Assembly (NCBI RefSeq): GCF_031760065.1
Contig: NZ_CP134500.1
Span: forward strand, 4,154,001 to 4,218,000
Reading direction: 5' to 3'
Length of the DNA stretch: 64,000 nucleotides
From: Streptomyces durocortorensis
GTDB taxonomy: Bacteria; Actinomycetota; Actinomycetes; Streptomycetales; Streptomycetaceae
Shown here: positions 36,601 through 44,802 of the stretch, piece by piece
How positions within the stretch are numbered: the first letter of the stretch is position 1
Layout: every line of letters starts with the position of its first letter
Program-made: the position numbers and the translations under genes
Notes under the pieces: generated by a model
What the model saw: the letters and a program-made list of their open reading frames with translations, nothing else
Databases searched by the model: none
Told to the model about the DNA's origin: nothing

Positions 36601-36917
36601 TGCGGCGCCTCGGCGAGACGGTCGAGGCGGGCGTCACCAGCGAGGGGGAGGAGCACCGCGTACCGGAGCCGGTCCGTGTCCTGCTCGGACCCGGGACCCC
36701 GGACACGTACATCGAGCACCCCGAGCTCCGTGCGGGCGGCGTCGAACTGGACTGGCGCCGAACCCCGGACGGGGTCGTCCACGCCGCCACCCTGGAGGGC
36801 GTCGCGGCCGGTCTGGCCTGGGCGGCGGGCCAGTGGCCGCGGCGCTTCGAGGTCGCGGCCCTGCTGGAGGACCCGTCGCGTACGGAGGAGCTGGCGCGGG
36901 ACCGCTGGTTCGACTGA
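33693..36917 (+). CDS. Large sacsin/Hsp90-like ATP-binding (GHKL) protein
   Basis: This is a 1074-residue protein with a GTG start 8 nt after GGAG. The N-terminal 230 residues carry a GHKL ATPase fold: DRLVVELAQNAADAAARARV (the N-box Asn), LAAANTGAPLDATGVESLST (the DxG-like region), and GRFGVGFAAVLAVSD (the G-rich lid). That places it with sacsin N-terminal-like Hsp90 relatives. The remaining 850 residues have no domain I recognise and are acidic with many Leu/Pro. A role as a large chaperone or regulator is inference. Confidence 0.82.
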   Translation: MSMKSTEGADPFGTARLRRGVLDAWGAGPARFREDANAEEDLALGGYRDRLVVELAQNAADAAARARVPGRLRLTLHPAAPGDPDGRCVLAAANTGAPLDATGVESLSTLRASAKREGHESSVGRFGVGFAAVLAVSDEPAVLGRHGGVRWSLAEAREMARDAAVGSPGLGDELRRRDGHVPLLRLPLPAEGTAPAGYDTVVVLPLRDGTAEDLVARLLAAVDDALLLTLPGLDEVVIETPDGTRTLSRSVHGPYTHIDDSARGLGRWRTVLHHGPIEPALLADRPVEERLRPHWSVTWAVPVDASGAPLHPRTAPVVHAPTPTDEPLGIPALLIASLPLDTARRHPAPGPLTDFLVERAADAYAELLGAWRPVSTGTIDLVPGQLGKGALDGALRGAILARLPRVAFLEPAAPPDANGEADVRWDDDWDRTEDITATVDTAGALRPVEAEVVEGVGAETVRVLAEVLPCLLPAGLERRPELRALGVARVPLTEAIDRLAGLERDPAWWHRLYDSLAGTDPDRLTGLPVPLAGAPDDEQTGRPPRTTIGPRQILLPLPDAFTGTVLARLSRLGLKVAHPDAAHPLLEKLGALPATPRAVLTTPQVRAAVAGSLDAGEIWDEDALDADELAETVLTLVRDAELAPGDEPWLGALALPDEDGEPAPAGELVLPGSPFAQIMREGELALADQELSERWGEAPLTACGVLATFALVRATDVVLDPDELEPRDSDFAEPDDAGLLDAVDVWCEDLLDQLPETPVPPVATEIVAVRDLDLVDDEAWPQALAMLAQPPLRDALTQPVRVLLPDGTTQSVRPYTAWWLRDHPVLGGRRPAGLRAAGGDPRLAGLYEAVDATGFDDAQVLRALGVRTSVAALLDEPGGAAELLGRLADEDRPVTPVQLHSLYTALAELDPDQVTLPDELRAVVDGGVAVVDAADAVIADAPDVLPLTEGLPLLPVAPARAAELADLLQVRRLGETVEAGVTSEGEEHRVPEPVRVLLGPGTPDTYIEHPELRAGGVELDWRRTPDGVVHAATLEGVAAGLAWAAGQWPRRFEVAALLEDPSRTEELARDRWFD

Positions 36918-36976
36918 GGGCCCGGGGCGTCTCGGCCGCCGGTGACTTCGTCGACGCGAAGGAGTACCGGGCACGC

Positions 36977-37016
36977 GGAAGCCCCCGGGAGGATCACCGT
37001 CCTCCCGGGGGCTTCC
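36977..37016. terminator. Strong bidirectional terminator
   Basis: A perfect 17-bp stem (36977-36993 with 37000-37016) has a 6-nt loop. It lies between the convergent sacsin-like gene and the P-type ATPase gene. The right arm plus following bases (GGGGGCTTCCCCGTGC-TACCGC) is copied at 37037-37059 with one base changed, reaching the ATPase stop codon. Confidence 0.85.
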
Positions 37017-37059
37017 CCGTGCCTACCGCACCGGGGGGGGGCTTCCCCGTGCGTACCGC

Positions 37060-39528
37060 CTACGCGCGGAAGCGCCGTCCCACCCAGCGCCAGACGAACT
37101 CCAGCGCGACGGCCGACGCCACCGCGATGCCGACCGCTGCCCACGGCATGGTCGTACCGACCAGCTTCAGCGCGAAGAAGTCCTGGAGCCACGGCACGAC
37201 GAGCACGATCAGGAAGCCGAGCCCCATCGCCGCCACCAGGCCGATGCGCCACCAGGTGTAGGGGCGGGCGATGATCGCGAGGACCCACATGGCGACCAGG
37301 AACAGCGTCAGCGTCGCCGCGCTCGTCTCGGCCTCCAGCGCGCCGGGACCGGAGTAGTGGTGGCGGGCGATCAGGTAGGTGGTGAAGGTGGCCGCCGCCG
37401 CGATGACGCCCGAGGGGATCGCGTACCGCATGACACGGCGTACGAAGTTGGGCTGGGCGCGTTCCTTGTTCGGCGCGAGGGCCAGGAAGAACGCGGGGAC
37501 GCCGATGGTCAGCGTGGCCAGCAGCGTCAGGTGACGCGGCAGGAACGGGTACTCGACCTGTGAGCAGACCACCAGGATCGCCAGCAGCACCGAGTAGACC
37601 GTCTTGGTGAGGAAGAGCGTGGCGACGCGGGTGATGTTGCCGATCACCCGGCGGCCCTCGGCGACCACCGACGGCAGCGTCGCGAAGCTGTTGTTCAGCA
37701 GCACGATCTGCGCCACCGCGCGCGTCGCCTCGGAGCCGGAGCCCATCGAGACGCCGATGTCGGCGTCCTTGAGGGCCAGCACGTCGTTCACGCCGTCGCC
37801 CGTCATCGCGACCGTGTGGCCGCGCGACTGGAGGGCGGCGACCATGTCCCGCTTCTGCTGCGGGGTGACCCGGCCGAAGACCGCGTTCTGCTCCATGGCC
37901 GTGGCCATCTCGTCCGGGTCGGTGGGCATCCGGCGCGCGTCGAGGGTGTTCTCGGCACCCGCGAGGCCGAGCTTTCCGGCGACCGCGCCGACCGAGACGG
38001 CGTTGTCACCGGAGATGACCTTGGTGGCCACGTTCTGGTCGGCGAAGTACTTGAGGGTCTCCGCCGCGTCCGGCCGCAGCCGCTGCTCCAGGACGACGAG
38101 GGCGGTGGGCGCGGCTCCGGCGGCGACGTCGGGCGCGTCCAGCTCGCCCCGTGCGCGGGCCAGCAGCAGCACCCGCAGGCCCTGCTCGTTGAGGTGCTCG
38201 ATCTCGGTGAGGGTGGGGTCGCCCTCTGGGAGCAGGACGTCGGGGGCGCCGAGGAGCCAGGCGGAGGCCGTCCCGTCGGCCTCCGTGAACGCCGCGCCGC
38301 TGTACTTGCGGGCGGAGGAGAACGGCATCGCGTCGGTGACGGCCCAGGCGGCCCCGTCGCCCGCCGGGTAGGTGTCGATGATGGCCTGGAGGCTGGCGTT
38401 GGGGCGGGGGTCCGAGGAGCCGAGCGTCCGCAGCACCTGCTGGACGTGAGCCTCGTCGCTCCCGTTCAGCGGCCGGACCTCGGTGACGTCCATGCCGCCC
38501 TCGGTGAGGGTGCCGGTCTTGTCCAGGCAGACCACGTCGACCCGGGCGAGCCCCTCGATGGCGGGCAGCTCCTGCACCAGGCACTGCTTGCGCCCAAGGC
38601 GTACGACGCCGATGGCGAAGGCCACCGAGGTCAGCAGGACCAGCCCCTCGGGGATCATCGGGACGATGCCGCCGACGGTCCGGGCGACGGAGTCCTTGAA
38701 GTTGTTGTCCTTCACGACCAGCTGGCTGATGATCAGCCCGATCGCCGTCGGCACCATCATCCAGGTGACGTACTTCAGGATCGTGCTGATGCCGCTGCGC
38801 AGCTCGGAGTGGACGAGCGTGAAGCGCGACGCCTCCTCGGCCAGCTGCGCGGCGTACGCCTCGCGCCCCACCTTCGTGGCGGTGAACGCCCCGCCGCCGG
38901 CGACGACGAAGCTGCCGGACATCACCGGGTCGCCGGGCCGCTTGAGCACCGGGTCGGCCTCGCCGGTCAGCAGCGACTCGTCGACCTCCAGGCTGTCGGC
39001 CTCGGCGACCGTGCCGTCCACGACGACCTTGTCGCCCGGGCCGAGCTCGACCACGTCCCCGAGGACGATCTCGTGGGTGGAGATCTCGGCGGCGACCCCG
39101 TCGCGCCGCACGGTCGGCTTCGCCTCGCCGATCACCGCGAGGCTGTCCAGGGTCTTCTTGGCCCGCCACTCCTGGATGATGCCGATGCCGGTGTTGGCGA
39201 CGATCACGAAGCCGAAGAGGCTGTCCTGGATCGGCGCCACGAACAGCATGATCACCCAGAGCACGCCGATGATCAGGTTGAACCGGGTGAAGACGTTGGC
39301 CCGCACGATCTCGGTGAGGGAGCGCGAGGAGCGTACGGGTACGTCGTTGACCTCGCCGCGCGCGACCCGTTCGGCGACCTCGGCCGTGGTGAGACCGCCG
39401 GGGCGGTGGGTGGGAGGTGGTGGCTCCATGGGATGCACGGGATCGAGTTCCGCCCCCGCGTCGATCATGCCCGGCCGGGAGGGTCCGGGGGTCTGCTCCC
39501 CGGAGGAGTCGAGTGCCCGCTGCGTCAT
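37060..39528 (-). CDS. P-type ATPase, CtpE-like (probable Ca2+ transporter)
   Basis: This is an 822-residue protein. It has TGEADPV (actuator), the membrane motif GGIVPMIPEGLVLLTS, DKTGTLTEGG (phosphorylation), and MTGDGVNDVLALKDADIGV (hinge). The PEGL motif and lack of heavy-metal domains or a CPC site place it with cation pumps such as mycobacterial CtpE, a calcium transporter. There is no clear ribosome site at the ATG, so a leaderless message is possible. Ten helices are expected. Confidence 0.87.
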   Translation of the reverse strand: MTQRALDSSGEQTPGPSRPGMIDAGAELDPVHPMEPPPPTHRPGGLTTAEVAERVARGEVNDVPVRSSRSLTEIVRANVFTRFNLIIGVLWVIMLFVAPIQDSLFGFVIVANTGIGIIQEWRAKKTLDSLAVIGEAKPTVRRDGVAAEISTHEIVLGDVVELGPGDKVVVDGTVAEADSLEVDESLLTGEADPVLKRPGDPVMSGSFVVAGGGAFTATKVGREAYAAQLAEEASRFTLVHSELRSGISTILKYVTWMMVPTAIGLIISQLVVKDNNFKDSVARTVGGIVPMIPEGLVLLTSVAFAIGVVRLGRKQCLVQELPAIEGLARVDVVCLDKTGTLTEGGMDVTEVRPLNGSDEAHVQQVLRTLGSSDPRPNASLQAIIDTYPAGDGAAWAVTDAMPFSSARKYSGAAFTEADGTASAWLLGAPDVLLPEGDPTLTEIEHLNEQGLRVLLLARARGELDAPDVAAGAAPTALVVLEQRLRPDAAETLKYFADQNVATKVISGDNAVSVGAVAGKLGLAGAENTLDARRMPTDPDEMATAMEQNAVFGRVTPQQKRDMVAALQSRGHTVAMTGDGVNDVLALKDADIGVSMGSGSEATRAVAQIVLLNNSFATLPSVVAEGRRVIGNITRVATLFLTKTVYSVLLAILVVCSQVEYPFLPRHLTLLATLTIGVPAFFLALAPNKERAQPNFVRRVMRYAIPSGVIAAAATFTTYLIARHHYSGPGALEAETSAATLTLFLVAMWVLAIIARPYTWWRIGLVAAMGLGFLIVLVVPWLQDFFALKLVGTTMPWAAVGIAVASAVALEFVWRWVGRRFRA

Positions 39529-39762
39529 GGGTGAGACGTTACGGGCGCGCGCGGTGAATCTCCCGCGCGGGGGGCGAAGATCCGACCAGGGGAGGACCAA
39601 GTCGGTCCCGTGGTTGTACGGAGCCTGTGGTTGCGCGGAGCCCGTGGCCGTACGAGGCATGTGGCCGTACGGAGGCCGTGGCCGTACGGATTCGGGGTCG
39701 GGGCGGTCGCGCGGAGTCAGCGGCCCGTCAGCGGCCCCCCAGTGCCCCCGTCACTGACCCCG

Positions 39763-40065
39763 TCAGCGGCCCAGCGCGTTGTCCGCCGCCTCGGCGCCCG
39801 CGGCCTCCTTGGCCTTCGCCTGGGCCGCGTGCCGCTTGAGGGCGGCGTCGCGCCCGCGGACGTACCAGATGCCGATCAGTCCGAGTCCGGCACCGGCCAG
39901 CGGGGTCCACACCCACCAGGTGTGCCCGTGGTCCGCGAACCAGCCGTAGAAGGGGAGCTGTGCGAGGAAGAGGACGAACCAGAGGATCGTGCCGCCGACG
40001 ACGGTGGAGACGACGGGGCCCTCCAGGGGCTCGGGCGCCTCGTGCTTCGGTGTCCACTTCTCCAT
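39763..40065 (-). CDS. DUF2530 membrane protein
   Basis: This is a 100-residue protein starting MEKWTPKHEAPEPLEGPVVS, with two helices (TVVGGTILWFVLFLAQLPFY and WVWTPLAGAGLGLIGIWYV) and a basic Ala-rich tail. It matches DUF2530, a small actinobacterial family of unknown function. The start is chosen over a longer frame because the family begins here. There is no Shine-Dalgarno. Confidence 0.82.
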   Translation of the reverse strand: MEKWTPKHEAPEPLEGPVVSTVVGGTILWFVLFLAQLPFYGWFADHGHTWWVWTPLAGAGLGLIGIWYVRGRDAALKRHAAQAKAKEAAGAEAADNALGR

Positions 40066-40080
40066 ACGTTCAGTGTATGG
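40062..40080. promoter_or_regulatory. Inverted repeat over the DUF2530 start codon
   Basis: CCATAC-GTTCAGT-GTATGG is a perfect 6-bp inverted repeat with a 7-bp spacer. One arm contains the ATG start of the DUF2530 gene on the minus strand. It could be an operator or a leader hairpin. Confidence 0.35.
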
Positions 40081-40281
40081 GGCCACCTGATCGGCGGGAC
40101 GCGGACCGGTCGCCCGGGGAGTACACGGGTCTACGCGCGGAGATAGCGATCTTCGCTTGATGTATTCATACTGAATCTGCTTTGGGCTGGCTCGAATTGT
40201 TCGTGCGAACATCCAATTTCGATCACCTTCCGCCCGGATCGCCACCTCCTGCCTTACCCCTACGTACGACTGAGGTCACCC

Positions 40282-41736
40282 ATGCCCCCCTCGGCCACCG
40301 TTCCGGTCGACTCCCCGCGGCCCGCGGCTCCCCAGCCCAGGGGCCGTCTGGACCGGTTCTTCAAGATCTCCGAGCGGGGGTCGACCGTCGCGCGCGAGTT
40401 CCGCGGCGGGTTCGCCACGTTCTTCGCGATGGCGTACATCATCGTGCTCAACCCGATCATCCTGGGCAGCGCGAAGGACATGTACGGCCACCAGCTCGAC
40501 AACGGTCAGCTGGTCACCGCCACGGTGCTCTCCGCCGCCTTCTCCACGCTCCTGATGGGCGTCATCGGCAACGTGCCGATCGCGCTCGCCGCCGGGCTCG
40601 GCGTCAACACCGTCGTCGCGCTCCAGCTCGCCCCCCGGATGAGCTGGCCGGACGCAATGGGCATGGTCGTCCTCGCGGGTGTCGTGGTGATGCTGCTGGT
40701 CGCCACGGGGCTGCGGGAGAGGGTGATGAACGCCGTACCGAAGTCGCTGCGCAAGGGCATCGCGATCGGTATCGGCCTGTTCATCATGCTGATCGGCCTC
40801 GTCGACGCGGGCTTCGTCTCGCGCGTGCCGGACGCCGCCCACACCACCGTGCCGCTCCAGCTCGGCGGCGACGGCCACCTGGGCGGCTGGCCGGTTCTCG
40901 TCTTCGTACTCGGCGCTCTGCTCACGCTCGCGCTGATCGTGCGCAAGGTGCCCGGCGCGATCCTGATCTCGATCATCGCCATGACGGCCCTGGCCCTGGT
41001 CATCGACGCGGTGGCCGGTCTGCCCGACGGGGCCTGGGGGCTGACGACGCCGTCGTGGCCGGGCACCCCGGTCTCCGCGCCGGACTTCGGGCTGCTCGGC
41101 GAGGTCAGCCTGTTCGGCGGCTTCGGGAAGGTCGGCTATCTGACCGGTGTGCTGTTCGTCTTCACGGTGCTGCTGTCCTGCTTCTTCGACGCGATGGGCA
41201 CCATCCTCGGCGTCGGCGACGAGGCGAAGCTGATGGACGAGAAGGGCAAGTTCCCCGGCATCAACAAGGTCCTGTTCGTGGACGGCATCGCGGTCGCCTC
41301 GGGCGGGGCGACCTCCGCCTCCGCCACCACGTGCTTCGTGGAGTCCACCGCGGGCGTCGGCGAGGGCGCCCGCACCGGACTGGCGAGCGTGGTGACCGGT
41401 CTGCTCTTCTCGGTGGCGCTGTTCCTCACGCCGCTGGCGACCATGGTCCCGTCGCAGGCGGCCACGCCCGCCCTGCTGGCGGTCGGCTTCCTGATCATCG
41501 CGGGCTCGGTGCGGGACATCGACTGGAGCGACTACACGCTCGCGGTCCCCGCGTTCCTCGCGATGATGATGATGCCGTTCACGTACTCGATCACCAACGG
41601 CATCGGTATCGGCTTCGTCGCCTTCTCCGTGCTCCGACTGGCGGCGGGCCGCGGCCGTGAGGTCCCGATCGCGATGTACGTGGTCTCGGCGGTGTTCGTC
41701 TTCTACTACGCGATGCCGGCGCTCGGCCTCACGTGA
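40282..41736 (+). CDS. NCS2-family purine permease (AzgA/PbuG type)
   Basis: This is a 484-residue protein. GGFATFFAMAYIIVLNP, GNVPIALAAGLGVNTVVA, LFDAMGTILGVGDEA-type FFDAMGTILGVGDEAKL and SGGATSASATTCFVESTAGV are diagnostic of hypoxanthine/guanine/adenine permeases of the AzgA-like group. It has 12-14 helices. It is divergent from DUF2530 with a 216-bp gap. No purine riboswitch is evident there. Confidence 0.93.
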   Translation: MPPSATVPVDSPRPAAPQPRGRLDRFFKISERGSTVAREFRGGFATFFAMAYIIVLNPIILGSAKDMYGHQLDNGQLVTATVLSAAFSTLLMGVIGNVPIALAAGLGVNTVVALQLAPRMSWPDAMGMVVLAGVVVMLLVATGLRERVMNAVPKSLRKGIAIGIGLFIMLIGLVDAGFVSRVPDAAHTTVPLQLGGDGHLGGWPVLVFVLGALLTLALIVRKVPGAILISIIAMTALALVIDAVAGLPDGAWGLTTPSWPGTPVSAPDFGLLGEVSLFGGFGKVGYLTGVLFVFTVLLSCFFDAMGTILGVGDEAKLMDEKGKFPGINKVLFVDGIAVASGGATSASATTCFVESTAGVGEGARTGLASVVTGLLFSVALFLTPLATMVPSQAATPALLAVGFLIIAGSVRDIDWSDYTLAVPAFLAMMMMPFTYSITNGIGIGFVAFSVLRLAAGRGREVPIAMYVVSAVFVFYYAMPALGLT

Positions 41737-41968
41737 CCGGTGGCGTCACGCCCCTTCGGGAGTCAACCCTTCTGGAGTCGCTCTCCCGGGCGTCGCCGTA
41801 GAACTTCTCCGTCTCCTCGACGGCCGCCTTGAAGCGTTCGTCGAAGTCGTCGCGAATGAGCGTCCGGGCCACATAGTCCTGGACGCTCATTCCGCGTTTC
41901 GCGGCGTGCTGCCGGAGCCGGTCGAGCAGCTCACCGTCTATCCGCAGGCTGAGCACTGTCGATCCCAT
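41729..41968 (-). CDS. Ribbon-helix-helix (CopG/MetJ-type) protein
   Basis: This is a 79-residue protein. It begins MGSTVLSLRIDGELLDRLRQ, a beta strand then helix, followed by KRGMSVQDYVARTLIRDD, an RHH DNA-binding domain as in antitoxins and small repressors. The tail is charged. No toxin gene is adjacent. Its 3' end overlaps the permease by 8 bp. Confidence 0.8.
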   Translation of the reverse strand: MGSTVLSLRIDGELLDRLRQHAAKRGMSVQDYVARTLIRDDFDERFKAAVEETEKFYGDARESDSRRVDSRRGVTPPVT

Positions 41969-42087
41969 GTCCAGCAGGGTCGCCGCCCCGGAGCGCTCCG
42001 CGCGTCACTTTCCGCTTCCAACTCACTCGTTCGGGTGATCGGAATCTGCCGGGCCCGCAATCGGGTGGTATTTAGATAGGGTAATGA

Positions 42088-42098
42088 GTTACGCTAAC
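42088..42098. promoter_or_regulatory. Candidate MarR operator
   Basis: GTTA-CGC-TAAC is a short perfect inverted repeat 4 bp upstream of the MarR start codon in an A/T-rich leader. It is well placed for autorepression; length and context give only moderate support. Confidence 0.4.
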
Positions 42099-42102
42099 AA
42101 AC

Positions 42103-42543
42103 ATGCCTGACCTGATCCACGACGGCGACAGTGCCGCCGCCGTGAGCTCCCTTCGCTCCGCCGTGATGCTGCTGGGCCGGCGCCTGAAGCACCAGCGTGT
42201 CGACGAGTCGCTGAGCCCCACCGAGATGTCGGTGCTCGCCACCCTCGCCCGCTGCGGATCGGCCACCCCCGGTGAGCTGGCCCGCAAGGAGCATGTACAG
42301 CCTCCGTCGATGACCCGCATCGTCGCGCTGCTGGAGGCGAAGGGGCTGGTCAGGCTGGAACCGCACCCCGATGACCGTCGGCAGAAGATGGTCAGCCAGA
42401 CCGAGCAGGCCGAGGCCATGCTCGTGGAGAGCCGCACCAAGCGGAACGCCTGGCTGGCCCATCTCGCCGAGGGCCTGGACGAGGACGAGTGGGAGACGCT
42501 TCGGGCCGCCGCGCCCGTGTTGGAGAAGCTCGCCCACCTGTGA
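42103..42543 (+). CDS. MarR-family transcriptional regulator
   Basis: This is a 146-residue protein. The winged HTH is clear: SPTEMSVLATLARCGSATPG, ELARKEHVQPPSMTRIVALL and GLVRLEPHPDDRRQKMVSQT. It lies 131 bp upstream of an MFS exporter on the same strand. It probably represses itself and the exporter. Confidence 0.9.
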   Translation: MPDLIHDGDSAAAVSSLRSAVMLLGRRLKHQRVDESLSPTEMSVLATLARCGSATPGELARKEHVQPPSMTRIVALLEAKGLVRLEPHPDDRRQKMVSQTEQAEAMLVESRTKRNAWLAHLAEGLDEDEWETLRAAAPVLEKLAHL

Positions 42544-42674
42544 TCCCACGGGCGCGAAGGCGGACCCCCGCCGGACCGGACGTCTCGTCCCGCCCGGCCG
42601 GCCGGCTGCCGGAGCGCCCGTTGTCACGTCCTCGTCGGACCGCACGCCGCAGACGCACGAGGAGATGAACCCTT

Positions 42675-44009
42675 TTGAGTACGGGACCCGGAGCAGACTC
42701 CGCCCCCGCACCGACTTCCACCCACGAGAGCACGACCGGCGGGACCTTCTCGTCGCTGAAGATCCGTAACTACCGCCTGTTCGCCACGGGCGCCGTGATC
42801 TCCAACACCGGTACCTGGATGTCCCGCATCACGCAGGACTGGCTCGTCCTGAGCCTGACGGGTTCCGCGACCGCCGTAGGTATCACCACGGCCCTCCAGT
42901 TCCTGCCCATGCTGCTCTTCGGCCTGTACGGCGGTGTCATCGCCGACCGCCTCCCGAAGCGGCAGATCCTGCTCGTCAGCCAGGCCATGCTCGGCCTGTG
43001 CGGCATCGCCCTGGCCGTCCTGACCCTGACCGGGGTCGTCGAGGTCTGGCACGTCTACCTGATCGCGTTCCTGCTCGGCATGGTGACGGTCGTCGACAAC
43101 CCGGCCCGCCAGTCGTTCGTCTCCGAGATGGTCGGCCCCGCGCAGCTGCGCAACGCGGTCAGCCTGAACTCGGCGAACTTCCAGTCCGCCCGCCTCATCG
43201 GCCCCGCCGTCGCGGGCGTCCTGATCACCACGGTCGGCAGCGGCTGGGCGTTCCTGCTCAACGGCCTCTCGTTCCTGGCCCCGCTCGTCGGCCTGCTGAT
43301 GATGCGTACGAGCGAACTGCACGCGTCGGTGCGGGTGCCCCGCGCCAAGGGGCAGCTGCGGGAAGGCCTGCGGTACGTCCGCGGCCGCCCCGAGCTGGTC
43401 TGGCCGATCGTCCTGGTCGGCTTCGTCGGCACCTTCGGCTTCAACTTCCCGATCTGGCTGACCGCCTTCGCCGACGGGGTCTTCGACGGCGGCGCCGGGA
43501 TGTACTCGTTCTTCAACATCCTGATGGCGGCCGGTTCGCTGGCAGGTGCCCTGCTCTCGGCCCGCCGCCGCTCCTCGCGGCTGCGGATGCTGGTGGCGGC
43601 GGGCACGGCGTTCGGCCTGCTGGAGATCGCCGCGTCGCTGTCCCCGTACGTCTGGCTGTTCTCGCTCCTGCTGGTCCCCATCGGCATGCTGGGTCTGACG
43701 ACGAACATCACCGCGAACACGAGCGTCCAGATGGCCGCCGACCCGGAGATGCGGGGCCGGGTGATGAGCCTGTACATGATGGTCTTCGCCGGGGGTACGC
43801 CGGTGGGCGCCCCGATCGTCGGCTGGATCAGCGACACGTACGGCGCCCGCATCGGGTTCGCGGCGGGCGGCGCGATCTCGGTGATCGCCGCCCTGGGCGT
43901 CGGCTTCGCCCTCGCCCGCGTGGGCGGCCTCCGCCTGAAGGTCGACCTCCGCCCGGGCCGCCCGCACGTCCGCTTCGTCCCGCGCGAGCAGCTGACGACA
44001 GCGGCGTAG
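42675..44009 (+). CDS. MFS exporter (EntS/DHA3-like)
   Basis: This is a 444-residue, 12-helix transporter. The TTG start lies 10 nt after GAGGAG; an ATG at 42665 between them is in another frame and opens only 34 codons. It has NYRLFATGAVISNTGTWMSR, DRLPKRQILLVSQA (loop 2-3), NPARQSFVSEMVG and GRVMSLYMMVFAGGTPVGAP, features of EntS-like drug/siderophore exporters. Pairing with MarR suggests drug efflux. It ends at a strong hairpin. Confidence 0.87.
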   Translation: MSTGPGADSAPAPTSTHESTTGGTFSSLKIRNYRLFATGAVISNTGTWMSRITQDWLVLSLTGSATAVGITTALQFLPMLLFGLYGGVIADRLPKRQILLVSQAMLGLCGIALAVLTLTGVVEVWHVYLIAFLLGMVTVVDNPARQSFVSEMVGPAQLRNAVSLNSANFQSARLIGPAVAGVLITTVGSGWAFLLNGLSFLAPLVGLLMMRTSELHASVRVPRAKGQLREGLRYVRGRPELVWPIVLVGFVGTFGFNFPIWLTAFADGVFDGGAGMYSFFNILMAAGSLAGALLSARRRSSRLRMLVAAGTAFGLLEIAASLSPYVWLFSLLLVPIGMLGLTTNITANTSVQMAADPEMRGRVMSLYMMVFAGGTPVGAPIVGWISDTYGARIGFAAGGAISVIAALGVGFALARVGGLRLKVDLRPGRPHVRFVPREQLTTAA

Positions 44010-44063
44010 CGCGCTGGATACGGCTGCTGGATGCGGCTGCTGGATAAGGATGGCTGTACGGGC

Positions 44064-44103
44064 AGAACGCCCTCCTCCGGAGCGACCGGGAGGAGGGCGT
44101 TCT
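44064..44103. terminator. Bidirectional hairpin terminator
   Basis: A perfect 15-bp stem AGAACGCCCTCCTCC (44064-44078) with 44089-44103 lies between the convergent MFS and Uma2 genes. Confidence 0.85.
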
Positions 44104-44115
44104 TCGCGCGGCGGG

Positions 44116-44700
44116 TCAGTCGCGGGGGAAGGCGTCGGTGGTCAGGGTGAGACCGACGACGGTCGACGTCAGGTCGACCGGGGTCCCGAAGTCCAGGCTC
44201 AGGACGCTGCGGTACTCGTCGTCCTTGGGCAGCGTGTGCAGGTGCCATGTGCCGGTGTACGGATCGACGATGAGGTGGACGGGGACACCGGCGAGGGCAT
44301 AGGCGGCCTTCTTGGAGCCGTAGTCGTTGGCGGCCGTGCTCCTGGAGATCACCTCGGCGACGAACTCGATGTCCTGGCAGCGCCAGCGGCCGTCCTCGCC
44401 TTTGGCGGCGTCCGCGGAGAGGGCTGCGACAGCGGAGGCGAAGCCGTTGAGGAGGCCGGGGAAGTCGATGCGTACGTCGGTTTTCAGCTGCCGGCGTTCG
44501 TAGGTGGTGCGCAGCTGCTCCAGGATGTCGAAGGTGATTTCCCAGTGCGTGTCCCGCTGCGGCGACATGTAGACGTTCCCCTCGGCGATCTCGACCTTGA
44601 ATCCCTCGGGGACGGGCTCAAGCCACTCGAACATCATGTCCAGGGTGCGCTCGTCGCTGGTGTCGGCCATGTCGATCCTGTCGGTGTCTACGACGGTCAT
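44116..44700 (-). CDS. Uma2-family (DUF820) putative restriction-endonuclease-fold protein
   Basis: This is a 194-residue protein starting after GGGGAGGAG. The PD-(D/E)xK-like core is seen: FKVEIAEGNVYMSPQRDTHW, D in the FPGLLNGF region, IEFVAEVISRSTAANDYGSK (the E-V-x-S plus Lys motif) and VPVHLIVDPYTGTWHL. Uma2 proteins are abundant in Streptomyces and their role is unclear. Confidence 0.88.
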   Translation of the reverse strand: MTVVDTDRIDMADTSDERTLDMMFEWLEPVPEGFKVEIAEGNVYMSPQRDTHWEITFDILEQLRTTYERRQLKTDVRIDFPGLLNGFASAVAALSADAAKGEDGRWRCQDIEFVAEVISRSTAANDYGSKKAAYALAGVPVHLIVDPYTGTWHLHTLPKDDEYRSVLSLDFGTPVDLTSTVVGLTLTTDAFPRD

Positions 44701-44802
44701 CGTGCCGCTCCTCCCCGCTGCCGCACGGGCGTGCGGGCAGCCGCGTGGTGCAACGATAGGCCCGGCGCCCCGGACACGCCCGGACCTGCCAGACTCGCGC
44801 GC

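Noticed and set aside
40066..40281. Purine riboswitch ahead of the NCS2 permease
   Set aside because: The leader lacks the conserved junction and loop sequences of the purine aptamer; only an AT-rich promoter-like stretch is seen.
41729..41968. Ribbon-helix-helix gene as an antitoxin of a toxin-antitoxin pair
   Set aside because: Neither neighbour is a toxin family; the flanking genes are a purine permease and a MarR regulator.
42665..42769. 34-codon ORF starting ATG just upstream of the MFS exporter
   Set aside because: It overlaps the exporter start in another frame and resembles no protein; the TTG frame carries the conserved transporter.
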